Below, one piece after another: positions 51,101 through 60,100 of a stretch of 64,000 nucleotides of DNA (position 1 is the first letter of the stretch; every line of letters starts with the position of its first letter). Both the position numbers and the translations under genes were made by a program. The stretch comes from Pyrrhosoma nymphula (taxonomy: Eukaryota > Arthropoda > Insecta > Odonata > Coenagrionidae): assembly GCA_963573305.1 (NCBI GenBank), contig OY754339.1, positions 72,959,376-73,023,375 of the forward strand, in the 5' to 3' direction. The notes beneath the pieces were generated by a model. It was given only the letters and a program-made list of their open reading frames with translations, made no database searches and was not told where the DNA came from.

Positions 51101-54100
51101 TGCTGTTATAATTGCTTCACCCCAAAATTTGTCTGGCATACCGAAATGAATCAACATACACCTTGCAATTGTCAATAACTGATAATTTAACCTCTCTGAC
51201 GTTCCCTTTTGCTGATGAGCACCCACCATTGAGAGCCTGTGCTTGATTCCACATTTCTCAAACAAAGTTTTAAAATTGGAATTCACAAATTCCTTTCCAT
51301 TGTCAGATTGAAAGGCTTTAATTTTTCTTTGTTGAATATTCTCTGCCCTAGCTTTAAATTTCTTGAAAGCGTCAAAAACCTCTCCTTTGATTTTCAGTAC
51401 AACCACTTCACTATATCTCGAATGATCATCCGTAAAAGTTATGAAACAACTACCCTTACCCTTTGTAATAGGTTGTACAAAACATATGTCTGAAAAAATT
51501 AGATCAAGCACTTCTTCCGACCTTTTCTCTCTCTCCAGTAAAGGGAGTCTCTTCGCATTTGCTTGAAGGCACACACTACCATTCAGGTACTGACCTTTTG
51601 GTATCACCTTTCAGTCTGGAAGGTTGTTGGCGTGACCAAACCTGTGATGCCAGATCTCTTTAGTCACCGCTCTCCTCACAGTCAGGGTCACCGTAGGTCC
51701 AGATGTTGGAGGCATACTCTGGAGTGCCCCCTTATCGCTTGATGATGTCCTCTCAAATGGTTCTTCTTGTTCGTACCAGTCTACAAAACAGGCGTACAAG
51801 TAGTCTTCTACTGCTACGGCACTAAAAATCTCTTGATTTTCATTAGTTTTATCAAATGCACATAAACTACCATTATCAATAATGAATTTAATCCCTTTCT
51901 TGTCCATCTGTCGCACTGATATTAGATTATCACTTGCATCTGGCACCCAATATACCTCCTTAAACTTGTAACCCTCAACTTCTTCTCGTTGGTGTTACCT
52001 TACAAATTATTTTAATTATCGTATGATAATGAAAATACAGACAAAATTTATGCTTTAGAAATTATCTTTTAATTTTTATATAGGTGGATTGGGCCCAATT
52101 TACAGGATGTTCAACCCTTTTGCTATTTACCAATGAATACAATTTAATTTTAAGTGGCACTTATCGTTCTCCCGTTCCTTATTTCCCCACTCTCGTGGTC
52201 CTCTCGGAGATCTTGTTCCTCCGGCTGCCGTGCGTCTCGCGCTGCCACCGCAATTTCCTCCGTTTCAGCTTACTCTCGGCTTCTTTCAGCTTTCGTTACT
52301 TGGAACCGCCCCTGTAACTATTCCCGTCACTTATTGACAATCCGACCCCTTTTCACACACTTTTATTCCCTTTTTCCTTCTCCTTTTGGCCTTTTACTCC
52401 TCCGAACACCTTTCTCATTTCACCATCAATCCCACTCTCCTCGCATCACTAGTTACGATCTTTTGTTGCCTTGTTTTGTTTATTTGCACCCAAACTACCT
52501 ATTGTTACGTTATTTATTTATTTACTGTGCGTTTTGCTATAAACTGCAACGTCCATCCACCAAATTCTTCCCTCAGTTTCATCGTCACAGATCCCACTCC
52601 CTTCACTTCACAGATTTGTTTCCTTTTGGCCACCTCCATTGTCCCTGCAGCTGGCCTAAAGTTCTGTAATAACTCTGTGGGGCGTACAGTGAGCATTACA
52701 ACCACTGTCCGCGCTCCACCAATTTGGATCGCTACTCTCTCCATCCATACAAGACTCATTATCAGTCCCTTGCAAGGTTCTTGCCTTCACGGTGCCTACC
52801 ATTGCTCTGTATTTCACTCTCACGACGCCGCTGCCCAGTTTCACACTGTTCTTGAATTTCTGCACATTTCTCTTGTAGTCGCCATCGCCAGGTTTGTTTA
52901 CTCTCGAACTGTTACTTGCAGCAGCACGGTAATGCGCACTTTCATCAGTCTTAATGCACCCAGATGACGAATGTCCCTCTTCTCCACAAGTATAGCACAC
53001 AATAGTACCTCTCGCTTTAGCACTTAATACTTTTGAGCATTCTCTCACAGTGTGCCCCGTTTTATGACAAGCGAAACATTCAAAATTCGATCTAGAATTG
53101 TTGGATACTCCAGGATTGGACACAAACTTGGGATGCTGTCTCTTAGCCATGTATCCCTTCAATACTTGGTTGGTGCGCCTATCTTCTATGTTCATTTTAA
53201 TTCTAGCTTCCTCAGCCCTCAGCACAGGCAAGATGTATTTCACAGAGAGTTTGGGATCCCTGGTTAGCGGCCTCACACAATCACTAAATTCCTCCGGTAA
53301 ACCCATCAAAATGACCTAAGCCAAGGTTCGATTAGAAAAATCAATCAGCCCCGTTGCTGAAAGTTCACGATGAGCACTTGTTACCTTATTAATGTACTCC
53401 CGTCACTGTAGTCTTTTCGTCTTTCTCCATCCGAAGAATTTCCTTCATCATAACTAGCTGTTGAAATTCATCTCTCGCAAAACTGGGTCTTCAAGATTCC
53501 CCATGCCTCTTTTGCACTCTTGCATTCTCCAATATACTCCATGTGTGAATCTTCGACGGTTCTCTTAATAAATGCCTAGGCTTGCTTATTTTTCTTCTTT
53601 TCTTCGGCTGACGCATTCTCCAACTCTTCTTCGTCCAACCCATCTTCAACAGCCCTCCACAAGTCACGACTATCAAGAATAGCTTCGACTTGACACGACC
53701 AGGCATATTAATTACTCGTTCCCAGCTTGGTGATAGTGTCCTTCTCCATTTCTGATTTTTCCGGTTGCACACACGCCTCGACTCTTTACTCTTTAACACA
53801 GTTTAACGTAATCTGGGCCCATAACCTGTGGTTATGGGAGGCGTGGTTAGTGCTGAAATAAAAAGACTACAGGTTACACACGAAATGATTCTCTCTTTAA
53901 TGAACTTAAACACGTTCTCTCACCCAAAAACTCAACTCGAAAAATGAACATGTACGACAAAGGACACATGTGCTCTAGAAAGGAAAAACAAAAACGAAAC
54001 TAAAAATAACCAGAGAACGGCAAATTCAAAATAATGAAGAACGCACAGATAAGCCATAACAACAATATCAATTAAGAATTAACTAGTATACCTACATGAA

Positions 54101-57100
54101 TGCAAATTACATCAAACTTCAGCTTGTTTCATTCTGTTTAACCATGCTTATTAATTATTTTTACAATGCACCTTCGATTCTTTACCGTGATGAGAACAAA
54201 ACAAGTTTGAGTGTTTTGGCATTTTCTAACTGATCTCTCTTTGACATTTCATAAAGAGAAACTTGAATTTCAGTCGTGATGAAATTTTTAGCTTGAAAAT
54301 TATTTCTAAGTATAGTTACACATTTTATCTTTCTATGATTTTTCATGAAAAAGTTCTTATCAATTTTATGAAGTACTTTTTCTTGGTATGTAAAAATGAT
54401 CTCAAAAACAACTGGTCTTGTTTTAGAGCTCTTAGCTACAGTATTTTTCAAAATTGCCATTGTTTGCCCACGTTACAAAATGGATTTTTAACAAATTTAT
54501 TAACAGCAGAGTATTTTAGCGTTGTGGTGAGGTGGCTGTCTTTGCCAGATGGGTGGTGAAATTTGGTTCAGCATTACCACTTGGGGGTTGCTGGCACATC
54601 CCCTCACCCCCTGACTCATCCCATGATCCATTTCCCCAACTGTTCTTAAAATGTATTGAAAACCGATTGATGCTAAAGAACAGCTGTTTGGGTGAAGTAG
54701 AAGGAATAATGTAAGAAGTATGCCCTGCAAATATTTCCTCCTGCATGACTGCATTTTTACTAAAGATTACAAGTCCCATTCAGCTATCACCACTATCTTA
54801 TGCTATATGGTGTATGCATTCAGAATTTGCACATTTGTGATGTCCTGTAGGAAATTGGCTACTGCATACTGGATTCATATCTCTCACTGGTGTTTGCAGA
54901 ATTTTACAATAAAAAACATGAATACATAGAACATTCAATTAATCAGAATTTTATTTTACTGGCAATTCACTCATATTGAACAAAAAAGTATTTCTGGAAA
55001 TAATTTTCGATGATAAAATAGTAGTGCCATCTTTTGACCCCCTAATCAATCATCCGCTCTACATCTAATATCTTTCCAGATTATCGGGATTAGCAAGGGT
55101 CTACTGTATATACTGACTTATGGATATATGTAGGTAATTGAGACACTGTTTTTGCATGGTCAAGTGAATGAAAGAATGCTCTATCAATGATGTTTTCAGC
55201 AAAATTACTCATGCCTATAATAGTGTAATAATTTAAACCTCATATGCTTCTAATTGTTAGGGTGGAACAGTTACCACAGCCCGTGTAGTTGGAACTACTG
55301 CCACTGGTCAACTCCTTGTGGTGAATGGTGCCAACACGCCTGGGGTGGTGGCAAAAACTGTTCGTGGCCCTGGAGATGCTGCCCAACCCTCAGCCCCTGC
55401 TGGTGCAACGTCTCCAAATAAGTTTGTCCTGACACCTGACTACATACAACAAAGTAATTAGTAATTTATTAAAGTGGTTCAATAGCGTGAGCATTAGTGA
55501 CAGGAGGATGTAGATAATTGGCTTTCAGATTTTTTTTCACGGCAGGAGTTGCATTCTACTAAATTTTTTTAGAACAATTTTGTGCTTCATCTTACTTGAA
55601 AATCAATTATGTTTCTACTTCAATTTTTTTCATTTTCCTTCGTGTGATTCCATGTGTTTTGTCCTGAATACTGTTTTTAACTGTACAAATCAACTATTTA
55701 GACCATTGTCATACAAATCTGGAAACTCTTGTTTTAAATCATATTTTTCTGTCATAGCATGTTAAGGATTTTTAAATTCATAATCCTTTCTTTTACAGCA
55801 ATTAAGAGTGCTCTGAAACAAGAAAATTTGAATCCAGAAATAGAGGAAAAGTTAATACAGTTACAGAGGTATCAGGAAAGGCAAATGAAACAAGATAAAC
55901 GTGAGTGAATCCATTAGGTTTATAATTCTGCTCACAAGCATTTGCTATTATTTTAAATTATGAATTTTTATTTTTTTATCATCAACTTTGTTTATCTTAT
56001 AAACATCACACGAAAGCAAGGGATATATAATTGGCTTGAAAAACCCGAGAATTCTCATAAAATATTTGGAAGTTATAAATTTGCCCTTAGGTTTAATTTT
56101 TATTGAGCAATGAACAACACTCACCATTTGTTTGAAAATTGCAAACTAGGGCTGTCAGTGAGGTGTTTCAGGCCATCATACAACTGTAGTTCAAGTGGTG
56201 GGACTATTGTGTGGAGATAAGTGGCTTTATTTATTAATAATAATAAAAAGCTGAAACTAATTTTACTGATGCTTGGTGATGCTCTGGATTGAGCTATCTG
56301 CCAGAATTTTTCGTAGACCCCATCCAGCTGCAGTGTATTTAGTCTTAGTTGTAATTGTCTACTCTCAGTTGATCCACAATCTGACTTTGCCTGTGTTTGC
56401 TTGAGGTGTGATGTGGAAAACCTGGGATGAAATAATATACTTGACGGATTATGTCCCTGCACCCATGTTGTGTTATTGCTCTTCATTAGCACTGAGCACA
56501 TGCTCCTTCTCTTATCAACTATCTGCTCCTGCAGCCTCGAGAGCATTTCTCCTGCCTCCCTTTGAACTGGACCAGTGGAGAATAGGACCAAGGGATGGAC
56601 ATGCCCAAAATATTGCATTTCACAGTTCTCCTAATTCGTCTGTTATCTTGAGTTAAAAACAGATATAAATTGAGAAAAGCAGATATAAATTTTCAAATCT
56701 AATTCTTAGGTCTTCGTGTGGAAAGATCATTTGTAGGTGAAGCGTTGTCACTTCTGGAAAAGTTAATTTTAAATCACCCCTAACTATCTCCATAGCGGAT
56801 TACAAATTCATTCTAAGATTTTAATATTGATTTTTCCCTTGACCCTTTTCCTGCCTTGGTGCCCTGGGGAAATCTGCTCTGTAAAAAATATATTTATTTA
56901 TGTTCAGTATTTAATAATATAATTGGTGAATAATAAATATGTTGAAGTTCAATAGTTAGCTTTAAAAAAATAAAATAAGTATAGTAATCTAAAATATCTT
57001 CTCTACTGTTTGCCAAAAGCCCGTTTGCTAAGGAAGAGAAATGGAGCAATGTAGGAATGCTTCTCCAGAGCATTCAGCCATGGGGGATGACTCTGTCGTT

Positions 57101-60100
57101 GAGGATAATAATTGGAGAATCTTCACCCAAAACTTATTATGAATAAGATCACTGTTTTAGAGGTCTTAGATTATGGCCTTCGTGATTCATCTTTAATTAT
57201 CAATTCAGCTGTAGATACATTCTACTTGTACTCCAATCTTATTTTTATTTAAAATTTAATATTTGTTTTCACAATTTTTTTTAAATGTATCATTTGTTTT
57301 TTTTCTATAAGAGTTCAGTGGACTCTCTCAGCACAATCCATTCCAGGAGCTAGTTTAACATTCAATATGTTCTAATTCAAATCAAAGTTCAAATCAAATT
57401 TTTTTGTATTTTCTAAATTGAATAAATCCGTTCCTGAAACCCAAATATTACTCCTTATATTACATTATAAATATGAATATTGATCATTCAGTCAAGCATA
57501 ATAATACTAAATAAAATTGTGAAACTATGTACATTAAATCACTGGTGCTCAAAACGAACTGAAATACCTTTGCTGAGTAATACACTGGCAAATTGTGTAA
57601 GCAGAGAGGAGTATGAGAAGGAAGAAGGATATTATTGGTTGGATTCTCTTCTCCTCTTGAACCCACAAGTTGAGGATTGTGGCTTGCTATCCCTATAATT
57701 ACTGCGAGCCCTTGATCTTTCTTTGGAGTGGAATCTGTCCAGCTCTAGAAGTTGGGATGTTGAGCCTAGCTGACTAAAATTAGTTGTCTCTGAATTCTAA
57801 TGACCACATTTATGTGTTTCAAACTTTTGTTTAAGATTTAGACCTAATATTCCTGTAATTGTTCGATTGAGTTTCAACTTTTTCGAACTACAAACCACTA
57901 TAATTTTGAGAGTCCACTGTATTCGAAATTTAAACTGACGATTGGTTTATTTCTCCTTCTTATTAATCTTCTAATAATGCAATGTGAGATTCCATAATTT
58001 GGTCCACTTCAGGGCCTTCTGGGCCACCAACTCCTGCCATCTCTTCCACCACAGCTCCTCCTTTGCCGAGACGTCCAGCCAGGAAGAGGCCTCAAGTCAC
58101 AAAGGAAGATGATGACGACGACGATGATGAAGATGATGAAGAAGATGAGCCTGAGGAAGATGTGGCTGACAATGACGAGGACTGGGAGAGCCCACCACCA
58201 CCTCGGAAGAGGAATACTCCCCGTCAGGAGCCACGACCTGTTCAGAGGTGCTTTTGCTCTCACCACTCATGGGGGCTTATTTTGGAACTCGTAACGACGG
58301 CTTTATGAGGTGAAAGTTGTTATTATTGCTACCCCCAGTGCTCATCATGACTAGAGCAATTACGGAACTCATACGGCCGTCTTTATGAGGTGCAAAGTCA
58401 TTATTTTACTGACCCAAAATAACACCAGCTCAAGAAGGGTCTTATGAAGATAACTACCAATAACAGCGAACATGGCACATTTGTGCAGGGGTTGGATTCT
58501 GCAAACTGGCGATGTATATAATTATAATTAAAGGCTATGTGAAGAATATGATGAAAAGAAACAAGCATTCACACTTAGGAAAGTTGCAAAGTGTTCTTAA
58601 AATATTTCTGAGTTTCAAATCAAGTGCATTGCTGATTGATGTAAGAGTGGGCGAGGGCCTTCTGGAGTTGGCCTGGCTCTTAGACCTCTTGGTCCATTGT
58701 GCCATCCCACATTTAACCTGCCTGCCACTTGCAGACAGGAGACAAGAGTACCACCGTAGAGTTATGAAGGGGGGGGTCACCCCCAACTTTCCCGGTAAAG
58801 GTATGGAGGGAGTGTCACCTCTCCATCCACCGCGGTGGAGGTATGGAGGAGGACACCCATCCAACCCTCGTCCAGGCCCAACATTGCTTAACTTTGGTGA
58901 TCTGACAAGAACTGGTGTTTCAACATGGCTAGGCCCTTGCCCAAGTGCATTGCTGAGACTCAGGAGTATTTCTGATGAGGGTTCAATTATGAGAACAAGC
59001 AAAGTATGTAAAGATAATAAGAAAATACTATCTTAAGAATAATATCACAAGAAGTATGCATTTACCATTAGGTAAGTTATGTAATGTTTTTAAAATATTT
59101 CTGAGTTTCAGAGCTAGTGTGTAGAAGATTTTACGAACAGGCAGAAACGTATTTCGTTGTCTTCTATAATATAACTATCCCCACCTCTCACTGTCAATCC
59201 TGAAAAATGTACATTTATGTACGTGTCTCATTTTAAATACACGTCACTTTCAGACGCACATGCCTCATATGTAAACTGTCCTAGGAGAGAATTAAACATG
59301 CAAGAAATATATAGGGTGGGTGCTTTCTTCCTAAATTCTTGATATGCTCCTTTCACTCATTTCTGTTTGGTGACAAAAGACACTTTTGCAGGCAAAACTT
59401 AGCAAAATTTTAGACACTCTTCAATCATTATCACACACAATTCTCACTAAAATTCATATTAATATATCAGCCTCATACACACTTTGCACTGTTTTAAAAG
59501 CAAACCCTCTGCACATTATGTAATTGTCACTTTTCTGCACATTAGTCGAAAGAATTCTCTTTATTTTTCGACTGTCTGGAGCATTTCCCTAGAATGGTTT
59601 TCTCAATCTTTATTTCCACTGGCGTAACTCACCAAAGTAGCAATTACAAAATAATAAAAATAATTCAATACTTCTTTCAGAAAATAATAACTGAAAATTT
59701 AGTCAGCCTGCATCATTAGAATCAAGAAGATTTACTTACATTCCTGGCGACGATTGTTGCTAAACGATACTCATTCGTTTAGTGATGTTTGTTTTTCGTT
59801 GATATGACGTTTTATGTATTGGTCCACTGTTCCACCCTGGAACATTGAGCATTTCATTGGTTGTTGCAAATTCCGAGAGAGTTGCAGGGATGGAAGAATT
59901 TGCCATAACACTGTCTTTGGTTTTGGATAGTGACAGATTTCAACATTTCTTCCCTGAGTTCCATAATCACTTTGGTAGATAGATATTTTCAGACCAGTAC
60001 AGTCGTTATTTAACGAGCAGAGTTCCGTAATAACTCCCATCGTTTTGCCTCTTGGAAAATTTCCCCTTGTCCTGAAATTTATTTCACCGTTGGGTCAGCA

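Larger units (their letters stand above)
44280..54064 (-). mobile_element. Ty1/copia retrotransposon, 5' LTR present, 3' end truncated, several insertions
   Basis: In minus-strand order: 5' LTR (53827-54064), primer site (53813-53826), gag with two zinc knuckles, protease, integrase, reverse transcriptase and RNase H. Protease, integrase, RT, RNase H is the copia order. Insertions at 44903-46449, 47497-50850 and about 52005-52545 split the coding part, so about 4.3 kb of copia sequence is spread over 9.8 kb. Several frame changes and stops show it is dead. I see no 3' LTR on the left. Confidence 0.9.

Noticed and set aside
52386..52967. 193-codon open frame on +
   Set aside because: It runs antisense to copia gag/protease and into the C/T-rich block; composition is Phe/Leu/Cys-rich and random, with no motif.
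58512..59036. 174-codon open frame on + (with a 155-codon minus frame)
   Set aside because: Lies in an E(bx) intron, no known domain, and the two strands overlap, as expected from chance in a GC-richer stretch.
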